The translations under genes were made by a program, and so were the position numbers. From NCBI RefSeq assembly GCF_002087085.1, contig NZ_MWQY01000001.1, positions 248,001 through 312,000 of the forward strand: a stretch of DNA of 64,000 nucleotides, in the 5' to 3' direction. This document shows, piece by piece, positions 16,665 to 26,170 of this stretch. The stretch's first letter is position 1. Every line of letters starts with the position of its first letter. The notes under the pieces are model-generated. The model worked only from the letters and a program-made list of their open reading frames with translations, was not told the DNA's origin and did no database searches. The stretch comes from Marispirochaeta aestuarii (GTDB taxonomy: Bacteria > Spirochaetota > Spirochaetia > JC444 > Marispirochaetaceae).

Positions 16665-17350
16665 TGTACGGTTTTTGTCTGATTGTCGAGGACGAGGATT
16701 CCACAGCCCTCAGAATAAAGGATGCCCTCTCCCGGTCCGGGCTGGACTTTGCGGTCTCCCGGGTTTCCGAAGGTTCCCGGGCTCTGGAGATCCTGCAGAC
16801 CCGGCCGCCCAAGCTGGTTCTGCTCGACCTGATCCTGCCGGACATGGACGGGTATCAGGTGGGGCGAAAATGCATGGAGGAGGGGATCCCTTTTCTGATT
16901 ATCAGTTCCCGAACGCTGCCCATGGAGGTGGCCCTGGGGCTCAATATCGGCGCCGAGGATTATGTGGGAAAACCCTTCGATACCCTGGAGCTTGCGGCCC
17001 GTATCCGTCGGGTGTTCCGCCGTATCGAACCCTCCGCGGAACAGAACCTTCCCCGGGTCAGAATCGATTCTTCCCGGCGTTCGGTTTTTGTGGAGGGCAG
17101 GGAGGTGGAACTTACCCCGAAGGAACTGAAAATCCTCGGCCTGCTTGCGGACCGCCGGGGTGCCTATGTATCCTCTGAAGAGCTTGCCCGCCGGCTGGAC
17201 TACAGGGAGGCAGGCTCTGAAGCCCTCCAGGCAGTCCGCGTAAATATCCGTCGGCTCCGGGCAAAACTGGAACCCGATCCCTCCCGGCCCAGGTATATCC
17301 TGAACAGGTGGGGCGCAGGCTACGCTCTGGCCGGCAGCCGGCAGTCCTGA
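16664..17350 (+). CDS. OmpR-type response regulator
   Basis: A 228-residue regulator. The receiver domain (1-120) has the acidic pair in IVEDED, the phospho-Asp in LVLLDLILPDMDG and the conserved Lys in YVGKPF. The C-terminal winged helix (about 130-225) has VELTPKELKILGLLA and the wing RYILNRWGAGYAL. The GTG start overlaps the kinase stop (TAGTG) and follows GGAGGGAGA. With the kinase it forms a two-component system; its targets are not evident. Its end is 9 bp from the convergent cyclase gene. Confidence 0.9.
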   Translation: MYGFCLIVEDEDSTALRIKDALSRSGLDFAVSRVSEGSRALEILQTRPPKLVLLDLILPDMDGYQVGRKCMEEGIPFLIISSRTLPMEVALGLNIGAEDYVGKPFDTLELAARIRRVFRRIEPSAEQNLPRVRIDSSRRSVFVEGREVELTPKELKILGLLADRRGAYVSSEELARRLDYREAGSEALQAVRVNIRRLRAKLEPDPSRPRYILNRWGAGYALAGSRQS

Positions 17351-17359
17351 AGCTGGTGC

Positions 17360-20080
17360 TTATTTCAGCGTCAGATTGAATACACCGTCCCAGTTTTCCG
17401 CCGGAGGGGTGCTGACAAATTTTCTGCACCGTTCAATATAGAAACCAGAGGGTCCGTCCTCGGGCAGCAGCTTGGTAGCCGCCCTGAAGAGCTTTTCCGC
17501 CTCCTCCCATTCCCGCTCCTCGAAGAGTTCCAGGGCAGCGTGGAAGGTATCCAGCCCCTCCCGGGTGTTGGAGTCCAGATGTTCTGTCTCGTCGATAAGC
17601 TCATACAGGCGCACCGGCTGATGAATCCCCACAACCCGGACGCGGTCGAGCTGGCGGGCTGCGAAGGAGTCTCCCGCCGCCTCCCTGGTCTGTTCACTCA
17701 TCAGAATCCAGGTTCCGTACTGCTTGTTTACCCCCTCGAGGCGGGCGGCAAGGTTAACGGAGTTGCCCATGATGGTATAGTCCATCTTCTGCAGGGTACC
17801 CATGTTCCCGACGACCATCTCTCCGGTGTTTATCCCCACCCGGGTCAGCAGAGGCGAGGGGGACATACCGTCCTCCATGAAGCGCTGGTTAAGCTCCCGT
17901 TCCATCCTCTTCATGCGAACCGCGGAAAGACAGGCCCGGTAGGAATGGTCGAACTGTTCGATGGGGGCTCCGAAGAAGGCGATAATCGCATCGCCCTCGT
18001 ACTTGTCGATGGTCCCTTTGAGGTCCAGGATGGTATCGCTCATGGTCGTCAGGTACTGGTTCAGGAGTTTGACCAGATCCGTCGGATCAAGCTGTTCCGA
18101 TATGGTGGAAAACCCCTTGATGTCGGTAAAAACCGCCGTGAGCTCCTTTTTTTCGCCCCCCAGGTTCAGACGGTCCGGGTTGTCGATTATCTGCTTGATG
18201 ACATCCGCCGACAGGTAGCGGGAAAAGGCGTTCCGTAAAAAGCTTTTTTCTCCCTCGGTCTTGAGGAATTTGATACCCGAGATTGTAAGAAAGCTCAGGG
18301 AGAGCATGATCAGGGGACCCAGCATGGGCAGGTACACCCCGCTGAAGAGAAAAAGCAGGAGGCCTCCCCCAAGGGTCCCGAGAATGAATACCAGGCTCAC
18401 GATTATCGACTGCAGGGGCGAGAGGGTCCGGATAACCATGGAGAGTATGAGGGTCAGCAGTACCGCCGCGAGGAGAGACCAGCCGGTATGAAGCTCGTCC
18501 AGGAACTCCCCCTGCAGGATGGTATTGGCGACCGCTGCATGGGTTCCCACATTCATATACTCCTTCTCGAAGGGATTGACCCCGATATCCGTAGTGGATA
18601 TTCCCGTGTGTCCGATAATGACGAAGGATCCTGCGAGTTCCGTCTGCAGTTCCTCGCGAAGGGCCGTCAGCTCCCTGACATCCGCCCCGAGGGCTTCGAA
18701 GGAGGCGCTGACCTCTTTGCGGACAGCGGTATACTCATCCCGCAGCTCATCCTCCAGATCCGGGGAGGCCAGAATGCGGTCGATCTCCTCCAGGATAAGG
18801 GCCTCGGTCTCTCCTCCCGTAAAATCGGCGCAGGTCGCAAACAGGAGAGCCCGGAGTTCCCGGTATTTGGCTGCCTGAGCTTCGTCCGGAGAAGCGCTGC
18901 CGCCGGCGGAGAGGAGTTCCTCCTTCAGCTGCTGAGTATAATAAAGCAGGTCAGCCAGGGGGGCTTCACTCCGGTGAAAATCAAGGTAGCCCGCCTGCTC
19001 CATGATCTGCAGATTCCTGACTATCTGGCTTTCGATCCTGTCATGGACAACCAGTTTGTTGTAGGAGAGGTGCCGGAAACTGTCGTTGAACTTTTTCGGC
19101 GGCCAGTTGATCAGCATTCTGCCGTCCCTGTCCAGGGGGATCGTGATTGACTGTTCCGGGGCTTCGAGAACAATCCGGCCCTTCTGGAGCCGGATTGTCG
19201 TGATACCGAGGCTGGATACCAGGGGACTGAAAACAAGCTGCCCGAACCAGCTGTCCTGGTAGAGGGCCACAAGATCGATTCTGCGCCGTACTCCGTCCTC
19301 GTCCACAACCACGTTTGGAAAACCCGCCCCCGCGGCCCGGGATATAACAGGATAGATTGTCGGCTGAATGGCCATGGCTGAATAGGGATGCCGGTAGTCT
19401 TCCCGCACCGCAAGATTCTTCAGGCTGATCTCCTCTTTCACGTAGGATTTCAGCTCGTCTCCCACTTTGACCAGTTCCACCTCGTCGGGAAGCATGTTTA
19501 CCGTTGCCCAGGCATTGCCGAAAAGACTAAAGGCCCTGCCCAGATATTCGTCGTTGTCCCTGGCCACATGCCGGACCGACTGGAGCAGTTCGTCCCGGAC
19601 AGTGGAACTGATGTCCGTCAGGTCGTAGATGTACTCTTCCGCTTCTTCAAGGGGTATGTAGCCCTGCAGAATGGCTTCGAAGAGGGCGTTTATGTTTTCG
19701 TTCAGTTCGCCGAACTCCTCACGGAATCGCCGGGGAATCTCCTGCTCCAGATAGCGGGAGTCAACTCCCCTGGGGCTGGGGTCCACGTATTCGATATCGA
19801 ATACCACGGTATCCGTCTCGAACTCCTTCAGCAGTATGAGCCCGTCGGCGATGACGCTGCGGCTCCAGGGCCAGGTTCCCACCTGGGCAATGGCCAGATC
19901 GTCGATGTCGAGCAGAAGCAGTGATGACTCCTCCTTTACCGCCGGTTTTATATGCAGAAAGGTGTCGTAAATCCGGCGGTCCGCACCGCGCAGGCCGGGA
20001 AAAAGAAAGAGGGAACAGGTTATGACCGCAATAACAAGGGGGGTCAGATAATAGTTTCGGAACTCGAACTTTCTGGACAT
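17360..20080 (-). CDS. CHASE2-domain class III adenylate/guanylate cyclase
   Basis: A 906-residue membrane cyclase. One N-terminal membrane helix (about 11-30) is followed by a large extracytoplasmic CHASE2 sensor (about 35-540), three membrane helices (about 545-615) and a catalytic domain (about 645-830). The metal-binding Asp lie in FTDIKGFS and YEGDAIIAFFG; MDYTIMGNSVNLAAR carries the purine-selecting Asp and the transition-state Asn/Arg pair, favouring ATP as substrate. A short helical tail (about 850-900) resembles a TPR unit. The gene is divergent from an exported-protein operon that ends in a FecR protein, and CHASE2 cyclases are often found near FecR genes. It should make cAMP in response to an envelope signal. 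Confidence 0.9.
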   Translation of the reverse strand: MSRKFEFRNYYLTPLVIAVITCSLFLFPGLRGADRRIYDTFLHIKPAVKEESSLLLLDIDDLAIAQVGTWPWSRSVIADGLILLKEFETDTVVFDIEYVDPSPRGVDSRYLEQEIPRRFREEFGELNENINALFEAILQGYIPLEEAEEYIYDLTDISSTVRDELLQSVRHVARDNDEYLGRAFSLFGNAWATVNMLPDEVELVKVGDELKSYVKEEISLKNLAVREDYRHPYSAMAIQPTIYPVISRAAGAGFPNVVVDEDGVRRRIDLVALYQDSWFGQLVFSPLVSSLGITTIRLQKGRIVLEAPEQSITIPLDRDGRMLINWPPKKFNDSFRHLSYNKLVVHDRIESQIVRNLQIMEQAGYLDFHRSEAPLADLLYYTQQLKEELLSAGGSASPDEAQAAKYRELRALLFATCADFTGGETEALILEEIDRILASPDLEDELRDEYTAVRKEVSASFEALGADVRELTALREELQTELAGSFVIIGHTGISTTDIGVNPFEKEYMNVGTHAAVANTILQGEFLDELHTGWSLLAAVLLTLILSMVIRTLSPLQSIIVSLVFILGTLGGGLLLFLFSGVYLPMLGPLIMLSLSFLTISGIKFLKTEGEKSFLRNAFSRYLSADVIKQIIDNPDRLNLGGEKKELTAVFTDIKGFSTISEQLDPTDLVKLLNQYLTTMSDTILDLKGTIDKYEGDAIIAFFGAPIEQFDHSYRACLSAVRMKRMERELNQRFMEDGMSPSPLLTRVGINTGEMVVGNMGTLQKMDYTIMGNSVNLAARLEGVNKQYGTWILMSEQTREAAGDSFAARQLDRVRVVGIHQPVRLYELIDETEHLDSNTREGLDTFHAALELFEEREWEEAEKLFRAATKLLPEDGPSGFYIERCRKFVSTPPAENWDGVFNLTLK

Positions 20081-20182
20081 TTTTTCCTCCGTTTATTCCG
20101 GGGGGACTCTTGCACACAGGAAAATATAAAATTATAGTTTCCTTGTCAGTTCATAGAATGTATTATACCAAAAGAGGAAAGT

Positions 20183-20638
20183 ATGAAAAGAGTTACCCTG
20201 CTGCTGTTCGTTGGTATAACGATCAGCCTGCCGATTTTTTCTCAATCCAATGAGATCATCGACCAGATCCTCCTCGAAGAACGCCTGAGCGCGGGCAGTG
20301 CCGCCTATCTGCTGACCGTTCTTGAAGGGGATGCCTCCTATGGCTCCAGGGAAGAAGCCTTCGGTGCCCTGCGGTCGGAAGCTGCCTTTGAGCTTCTCGG
20401 ACTTGCAGCGGCCGATGCGGAGGTTAATCTCGGTCAATTCGCCCATCTTGTTCAACGCAAGCTGGATCTGCCCCGCGGGCTCGGGAGCATGCTGTTCCCG
20501 GGACCCCGGTACTCCCTGCGGGACCTGAAGTTTCTTCAAATGGTTCAGGGCCGGGGAGCCCCCGATTCTCCGGTATCGGGAGAAAGGGCCCTGCGTATTA
20601 TCGGGCGGGCCCTGAGTGAACTGGAGGAGCGTTCATGA
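20183..20638 (+). CDS. Small exported protein of unknown function
   Basis: A 151-residue protein with a Sec signal peptide (residues 1-20, cleavage near IFSQS). The mature part is helical and Leu/Ala/Glu-rich, with no recognised motif. The region has a ribosome binding site (AGAGGAAAG) directly before the ATG. It overlaps the next gene by ATGA (20635-20638) and starts the three-gene operon divergent from the cyclase gene. It looks like a periplasmic partner of the following barrel-like protein. Confidence 0.6.
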   Translation: MKRVTLLLFVGITISLPIFSQSNEIIDQILLEERLSAGSAAYLLTVLEGDASYGSREEAFGALRSEAAFELLGLAAADAEVNLGQFAHLVQRKLDLPRGLGSMLFPGPRYSLRDLKFLQMVQGRGAPDSPVSGERALRIIGRALSELEERS

Positions 20639-21783
20639 AAAAAACATTGTTCTATCTGTGTGCAGTTTTCATTATCCTGCTTCCCCTGGCCGGCCTGAAC
20701 GCCTTTGACTGGGGTGTCGTGGTGGACAGCCGTTCCGATATCGACCTTATGGAGGACGAAGACGCCGAGTACACCCCACGGTTCAAGAGCTCCATCTGGT
20801 TCAACCACTTCTGGGCCGATGACGCCGAAACCCAGTACAGTTTCGCTGGCAATGTCTTTTACCTGTACAACGAAGAAGAGTATCACATCTTCGATACCGA
20901 TCTGTTGCGTCTTGGCATCAAGAAGGGCGGGCTTTTCGGCGGCGAAACCGTTATGGACGCCTCCCTGGGGCGCTTCCGTTTTTCCGACCCTACCGGAATA
21001 GCCCTTGATCACCTGGCCGACGGCGCCAGGGCCCGTTTCGACATCGGCTCCGCGGCTGTTACAGGCGCAGCGGGCTATACGGGTCTCCTTACCAAGCCGG
21101 AAGCCTCCGTCAACATGACCCTCTCGGATTATGTCGATGACGCTGACGACGATGTCTATTTTGCGCCGAAGCGGCTGTTTGAGCAGTTGAGGGTGGAGTT
21201 CCCGAATCTTGTGGAGGGACAGCTTCTGTCTGTCGAAGGTCTTTTTCAACAGGACCTGAGCGGTGATGACGATGAACTGAACAGCCTGCACCTTGCCGGT
21301 GCTCTGGAAGGCAGTCTTGGAAGCGGTTTTTTCTATAATGTGAACGGAATATTTTCCCGGGACATCAGCAACGACCTGTCGGGATATTATGGTTCCGGCG
21401 AGGTATATTTATACATGGAGAGCTTTTACAACAGCCGGGTATCCGCCGGCGTGCTGGGGGGAAGCGAGGACTTCTTTACCGTCTCTTCCCCGACCCTCGG
21501 TTTAATCGTTTCCCCCGCCCCCGCAAAGCTTACCCGGGTTTCCGCGGATTATTCCATCCGGCCCTGGGCCGACCGCTTTGATCCGTTCTTCAGGAATCTG
21601 CAGTTCACCGCCGGCGGGCGGGCCTTCTACTTCGACGGGGAGTACACCGGCATGGAGGCTGAAGGGGGTGTCCGTTTCAAACCCGCCTCGGACGTGGGAG
21701 CATCCCTCAAGGGCGGCATGTACCTGCCCGATGACGGTCCCAATCAGGGGCTGATCCGCCTGGACGTCTCTGTAGGGCTTTAA
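20635..21783 (+). CDS. Outer-membrane beta-barrel-like protein
   Basis: A 382-residue protein with a signal peptide (1-22, LLPLAGLNAFD) and a body made of alternating amphipathic strands with many Asp, Tyr and Phe residues, including acidic turns such as DDADDD and SGDDDEL. The end IRLDVSVGL has the spacing of a final barrel strand but not the terminal Phe. It is not a recognised family. Its position between the small exported protein and FecR suggests one envelope complex, perhaps what the neighbouring CHASE2 cyclase monitors. Confidence 0.6.
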   Translation: MKKTLFYLCAVFIILLPLAGLNAFDWGVVVDSRSDIDLMEDEDAEYTPRFKSSIWFNHFWADDAETQYSFAGNVFYLYNEEEYHIFDTDLLRLGIKKGGLFGGETVMDASLGRFRFSDPTGIALDHLADGARARFDIGSAAVTGAAGYTGLLTKPEASVNMTLSDYVDDADDDVYFAPKRLFEQLRVEFPNLVEGQLLSVEGLFQQDLSGDDDELNSLHLAGALEGSLGSGFFYNVNGIFSRDISNDLSGYYGSGEVYLYMESFYNSRVSAGVLGGSEDFFTVSSPTLGLIVSPAPAKLTRVSADYSIRPWADRFDPFFRNLQFTAGGRAFYFDGEYTGMEAEGGVRFKPASDVGASLKGGMYLPDDGPNQGLIRLDVSVGL

Positions 21784-21804
21784 TGTAAGGAAAGGAGAGA
21801 AAGT

Positions 21805-22476
21805 ATGAAAATCAGATTAATCTGCATTACAGCGGTCCTGCTGATCGCTTTGATTGTACCCGCCGCAGCCCAGACCAGCGTGGTGGTGGAGAGCTTCAGC
21901 GGCAAAGTGGAGTACCAGAGCGGCGGCGCCTGGACAGCCGTGAGCACCGGGCTGAGCATCCCCGAGGGTGCGACAATCTCCACGGGTTTCCGTTCCGAAG
22001 CCGTACTTAGGATCGGCGACTCCACCTTGGAGGTTCAACCTCTGACCCGCATGCGCATCGACGAACTGGCTGAACGGGAAGGAACCGTAAAGACCGACCT
22101 TTATCTGCGGGTGGGCCGGGTAAAAGCCGAGGTGCGGCGCACCGGAGGCCTGCAGCAGGAGTTCCGCCTGAGAAGCCCCGTATCCACCGCTGCCGTGCGG
22201 GGAACCAGCTTCAGCTATGACGGCTACAACCTGCAGGTCGTTGAAGGCCTGGTGGCCCTGATAAACGCCTACGGCCAGAGCGCCGGCATCCCCGCGGGGG
22301 TCAGCATCACCTCCGACGGTATCGAGATTCCCCCGGGAACCCTCCAGGCCCTGGAGCAGCAGTTTGGGGTGAATATCAGTGCCGCGCAGATTGAGGAGCT
22401 GGTGGAGAGCTTGCCTGTTCCAACAGGATATGAAGATTATGGAACAGCGACCATACCATGGATATATCCAAATTGA
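21805..22476 (+). CDS. Exported FecR-domain protein
   Basis: A 223-residue protein with a signal peptide (1-23, IVPAAAQ). Residues about 45-150 match the FecR domain: GLSIPEGATISTGFRSEAVL, then RVGRVKAEV and SPVSTAAVRGTSF. It has neither a cytoplasmic regulator segment nor a membrane helix beyond the signal, so it is unlike the FecR anti-sigma factor and more like the stand-alone FecR proteins thought to bind envelope polymers. It is 21 bp after the barrel-like gene. Confidence 0.8.
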   Translation: MKIRLICITAVLLIALIVPAAAQTSVVVESFSGKVEYQSGGAWTAVSTGLSIPEGATISTGFRSEAVLRIGDSTLEVQPLTRMRIDELAEREGTVKTDLYLRVGRVKAEVRRTGGLQQEFRLRSPVSTAAVRGTSFSYDGYNLQVVEGLVALINAYGQSAGIPAGVSITSDGIEIPPGTLQALEQQFGVNISAAQIEELVESLPVPTGYEDYGTATIPWIYPN

Positions 22477-22486
22477 TGGAGCGTAT

Positions 22487-22987
22487 ATGAATAATTTTTT
22501 TAAGTTATTTTTACCTGTTTTGATTTTTGTACTAGTTTCTCTTTCTGGCTGTTATATTGAGCCTGGTGAGAGTGATAATGAGCAAAATGCGATTACAATC
22601 GATTTGCAGACACAGAATGCAGTTGGATATGCAGGGTATGGAAGATATGTGAAAGTCTACATATATCCTGAGGAAGACGTCGATGCGATGCTTGCGAATG
22701 AGACAATTACAATAGACCAATTTAGTAACTACTACTATTATAGTACTTCTTCTTTATTGCCTCCCATTGATACACAGGCTTACTATTATGGCCCTGTGGC
22801 TAATAATGTATCTATAGGCACTATTATCGTTGCATTACCTGCCAGGAGATATAGGCTTATATTAGAACTTGTTGATTATACTGCAGTTGCCATGGCCTCT
22901 AATTATTCTGCTATAACAGACGGGTTCGAAGTTAAAACTGGGGAAAACACAGTAGTTAGCGAAGTAGTCTTCTATTTCCATTCCTGA
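22487..22987 (+). CDS. AT-rich lipoprotein gene, unknown function
   Basis: A 166-residue lipoprotein starting at the ATG preceded by TGGAG; the lipobox is LSGC with Cys22. The mature part is rich in Tyr, Asn and Thr (for example NYYYYST and AYYYGP) and ends in a predicted strand. Its base composition is unlike its neighbours: positions 22501-22560 contain 16 G+C of 60 and 22681-22740 contain 21 of 60, against 42 of 60 at 22141-22200 in the FecR gene. That suggests a recent acquisition or fast evolution. It lies 10 bp after FecR and 22 bp before the glycosyltransferase-like pair. Confidence 0.65.
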   Translation: MNNFFKLFLPVLIFVLVSLSGCYIEPGESDNEQNAITIDLQTQNAVGYAGYGRYVKVYIYPEEDVDAMLANETITIDQFSNYYYYSTSSLLPPIDTQAYYYGPVANNVSIGTIIVALPARRYRLILELVDYTAVAMASNYSAITDGFEVKTGENTVVSEVVFYFHS

Positions 22988-23009
22988 ATTGAAAGCATTG
23001 AAAAAATAG

Positions 23010-24419
23010 GTGGAAATTGTAATCCCAACCAACCAGCGCCCCGAAATCCTGAAAGAGGCGCTGGTTTCTTTTATTCAGTATCTGAAAAACAGCAGTAGAG
23101 CCGCGAAGATCACAATCCTGGACGATTCCCGGGACTCCGTCTCGGCTGCGGCGAACCGGGACCTGTGCGCCGGTCTCGCCGGGACCTTCGGCGGCAGTCT
23201 GCGCTGCTTCGGCCGGGCCGAACGGGAAGCTCTGTCTGACAGGTTCAATAACAGCAGCCGGAGTTCTCTCTTCGAGTTTGCCCTGGGTCTGCCGGAAACG
23301 GTTGTAACGGGTCACCCCGGGGCCAACCGCAATGTCGGGCTCCTGCTGTATGCCGGTCGGAAGGTCCTGAGCCTGGACGACGATGTACGCTTCCGTTTTC
23401 TCCGATTCCGGGATGCAAATGGTTTTGCAGGGAATGACGACGGGATACCTCTGCTTCTTCCCCTGGGAAGCCGTAAGCGCCTTGATAAACTGACGGTGCC
23501 GGCGGACTGGAACCCGGATACAATAGATACGGTACTGGGAAGCTCTCCGTCTTCCGTGGACCATAACGGGCCGGTGAAGCTCGCCATGTGCGGGATCTAC
23601 GGCGGTCGCTGGTATACGAATCCTTTTTCCCTGTGCGCTGTGCCTTCGAATTTGTCCGGCCAGATCTGGCGGGGCAAAAAGGAGTACGAAACCGCCCGCA
23701 CTGAGCCCTGGGCCCTTATGCTCAATCCCGAAATCAGTTTTTCCGGCGCACCCTTCTTTGTTTCCACCTGTTTCGCCTATGACGGCAGCGAATTGCTTCC
23801 CCCCTTTTTGCCGGGAATCCGCAGCTCCGACAGCCTCTGGGCCTGGATGCTCAGGGCGCTGTATCCCGAGTCGCCGATCTGCCACCTGCCTCGCGCGATT
23901 GAACATGATCGAAGTATCAAACGGCCTTTCGCGGGAAACGATTTTACCGGCATCGTTCCCGGAACGTCGGAAATCATGCTGCAGCTCCTCAGGTTCATAC
24001 AGAGCGGTATTCCCGGGACCCCGGATGCCGCCGGCGTATTGTACGCCCTGGGGACCGGTCTGTCCCGTTATGCAGGAGAACCGCTAAAGCGCCGGCGGGA
24101 GATTTTGACGGAACTCTATCTTGCATCCCTGGGCGGCCGTCTTGGGGTCTTCAGGCAGGGGCTTGAAGAGAGCCGGGGGAAGCCCCGTTTCTGGGCGGAA
24201 GATCTGGAACTGCATATTCGTCTCCTGCGAAACGAGGCCCGTGAAGCCCGGCCCTGGCTGCCCCGGGAGTTCAGAAACCCCGGTGGAGAGGTAGAGGAAG
24301 AACTAGACGAAGAGGCCTTCCGGGAGTACCTTGCGCACTGCGGTGAACTCCTCTGCGCATGGCCGGAGATCTGGCGGAAGGCGGCGGACTTGAACCGGAG
24401 GGGAGGTCCGGGGCCATGA
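23010..24419 (+). CDS. GT-A-type glycosyltransferase-like protein
   Basis: A 469-residue protein. It opens like a family 2 glycosyltransferase (MEIVIPTNQRPEILKEAL) with TILDDS near residue 35, then HPGANRN (102-108) and SLDDDV with an Asp triplet at 123-125 as candidate DxD metal site. No signal peptide or membrane helix is seen. The GTG start has a poor ribosome binding site. It is clearly paralogous to the next gene: both have GANRN followed about 15 residues later by DDD, a GxRW(Y/F)T motif and the C-terminal pattern ELL-AWP-I. The sugar donor and acceptor are unknown. Confidence 0.65.
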   Translation: MEIVIPTNQRPEILKEALVSFIQYLKNSSRAAKITILDDSRDSVSAAANRDLCAGLAGTFGGSLRCFGRAEREALSDRFNNSSRSSLFEFALGLPETVVTGHPGANRNVGLLLYAGRKVLSLDDDVRFRFLRFRDANGFAGNDDGIPLLLPLGSRKRLDKLTVPADWNPDTIDTVLGSSPSSVDHNGPVKLAMCGIYGGRWYTNPFSLCAVPSNLSGQIWRGKKEYETARTEPWALMLNPEISFSGAPFFVSTCFAYDGSELLPPFLPGIRSSDSLWAWMLRALYPESPICHLPRAIEHDRSIKRPFAGNDFTGIVPGTSEIMLQLLRFIQSGIPGTPDAAGVLYALGTGLSRYAGEPLKRRREILTELYLASLGGRLGVFRQGLEESRGKPRFWAEDLELHIRLLRNEAREARPWLPREFRNPGGEVEEELDEEAFREYLAHCGELLCAWPEIWRKAADLNRRGGPGP

Positions 24420-26170
24420 TGCAGGAGCGTTTTTATCCCGCGGAATGCGCGGCCTTTCCTGCGGGGCGGGAGGAGGTACTGCTCAGGAACCGGAATGCCG
24501 GGGAAACATTGATTTTACCGGCGGCGCAATATGGTTTGTTTCGTTTTCTTACAGGCTGTATTTCCCTGGACGGCCACTTGGAAACCCTGGTTCAGGCCGA
24601 CCGATACGGTTTTGCGCTTGATGTTTTGCGGCGACTTCTTACCGGATGGGTCGAGTCCGGTCTGCTCAGGCCGGAGGCCCTTCTTTCTGCAGAGAAAAAA
24701 AGCAGCAAAGACCATAAACGCGGGGGGCTTTCCGCAGCGGTAATTACCGCGGACCGTCCTGAATCCCTGAAAAAGTGGCTCGAGTCACGGACCGGTCATT
24801 CGGACTTTTCGGGGCCGCGAATCCCTCTGTATGTTTTCGACGGCAGCGGAAATTCGGACAATGCGAAGCGAAACAGGAAAATCACCGCTGATCTTGGAAA
24901 GGACTATCCCGGACCTCTTGTCTATTTCGGGGAGGAGGAAAAGCGCCTGTTTCGCGACTCTCTTGCGGCCGCCTGCAGCCTGGACGGTATCTCTCCGCAG
25001 CTGCTGGACTTTGCTCTTCACGGTCCCGGGGATGGAGCTGGTTTTGTACGCACCGGGGCCAACCGCAATACCGCCCTGCTTGCAGCCGGCAGGGGACGGA
25101 CCTGGTACAGCGATGACGACCTGTACTATCGGATTTTTTCGCATCCAGGAGCAGTTGGAGAAGGCAGGCGTTTCGAGGCGGGGGGATACTCTGAGCTGAA
25201 GTTCTTTGCGTCCCAGGGGGAGCTGCGGGACTACTTCGTAGCCATGGAGAATTACAATCTACCCCGGGAGATTCTGTCCAGGTTGGGGGAGCCCCTGAAG
25301 CTCGATGAAGCGGGTCGGGAAGATCTTGCAGCTCTGAGCCCCGAAACGGCCAGGGTTATCGAGGGCGGAGAAGCCCTGATCGGCGCCGTCAGTGCCGGCT
25401 ATTGCGGTGCCCGCTGGTTTACCGACAGTTTTTTTATCGATTCCCGGCGATATTTTTCGGATGATGACATTTACCTGGATAAAAGGCGTTACTCCGCCTC
25501 GGTTTTGTCGGGCTTGAATATCCATGCGCCCCGGATGCCTGTTGTACGGGACGGGTTAAACCTGCAGGGAGGCAGCCTGGCCCTGGAGGGTACCCTGGAA
25601 CTGCCCGCCTGGTTTCCCCTGGATCGTCAGGAGGACTCCTGCTTCGGCATGATGTTTCTGGCCTGTAATCCTCAGGTCCGGGCAATGTACCTGCCCGCGG
25701 CCCTGTATCACGATCCGGAAGTGGACAAACCGGACTTGTCGGGGACAGACCGGGACCTGCTGCCCGGACCGGGAAGGATGAACCATATGATTCTCGGAGA
25801 TTTCGTCAGACAGTTTGTCTCGGAATCAGCCGAGGGCAGGCTGCAGGAGGCAGCGCAGAAATATATCCGGACGGCTTCCCTGGGGCAGACCTCCTTCCGG
25901 GAGTATCTGAGGGCACAATACACAAAATACTCAGACAGCCGCATCGAGTTCATAGATAGGCTTCTTGATATTTACAACGATGAACCCGGGTGGTGGGCCG
26001 AATCCTTAACATCCTACCGGGATGCCCTGACCGCAGGCGTTAAGGATCCCCTCGCCGGACTTCCGGGAGGCTATCAGGAGTGGCTGAAGCTCTACGGTGA
26101 GCTCCTGGAAGCCTGGCCGGTAATCCGGGAGAGGGCCGCGTCACTCGCCGGGGAGAATCAGCTCTGCTGA
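24416..26170 (+). CDS. GT-A-type glycosyltransferase-like protein with N-terminal PqqD-like domain
   Basis: A 584-residue protein started at the ATG overlapping the previous TGA (ATGA) and preceded by GGGAGG. Residues 1-90 form an extra domain with a beta-rich start (EVLLRNRNAGETLIL), then a helix and a helical end (LLTGWVESGLL), an outline resembling PqqD/RRE peptide-recognition domains. From about 105 the glycosyltransferase-like region begins (AAVITADRPESLKKWL), with TGANRN (213-218) and YSDDDL (Asp 233-235). It is the second copy of a tandem duplication. The PqqD comparison is weak and by eye; if true, the enzyme could modify a peptide. Confidence 0.55.
   Translation: MMQERFYPAECAAFPAGREEVLLRNRNAGETLILPAAQYGLFRFLTGCISLDGHLETLVQADRYGFALDVLRRLLTGWVESGLLRPEALLSAEKKSSKDHKRGGLSAAVITADRPESLKKWLESRTGHSDFSGPRIPLYVFDGSGNSDNAKRNRKITADLGKDYPGPLVYFGEEEKRLFRDSLAAACSLDGISPQLLDFALHGPGDGAGFVRTGANRNTALLAAGRGRTWYSDDDLYYRIFSHPGAVGEGRRFEAGGYSELKFFASQGELRDYFVAMENYNLPREILSRLGEPLKLDEAGREDLAALSPETARVIEGGEALIGAVSAGYCGARWFTDSFFIDSRRYFSDDDIYLDKRRYSASVLSGLNIHAPRMPVVRDGLNLQGGSLALEGTLELPAWFPLDRQEDSCFGMMFLACNPQVRAMYLPAALYHDPEVDKPDLSGTDRDLLPGPGRMNHMILGDFVRQFVSESAEGRLQEAAQKYIRTASLGQTSFREYLRAQYTKYSDSRIEFIDRLLDIYNDEPGWWAESLTSYRDALTAGVKDPLAGLPGGYQEWLKLYGELLEAWPVIRERAASLAGENQLC

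Noticed and set aside
23210-23227. TTCGGCC/GGCCGAA copy of the fab palindrome in the glycosyltransferase-like gene
   Set aside because: It lacks the full 15-bp core, lies mid-gene and is explained by codons for Phe-Gly-Arg-Ala-Glu.
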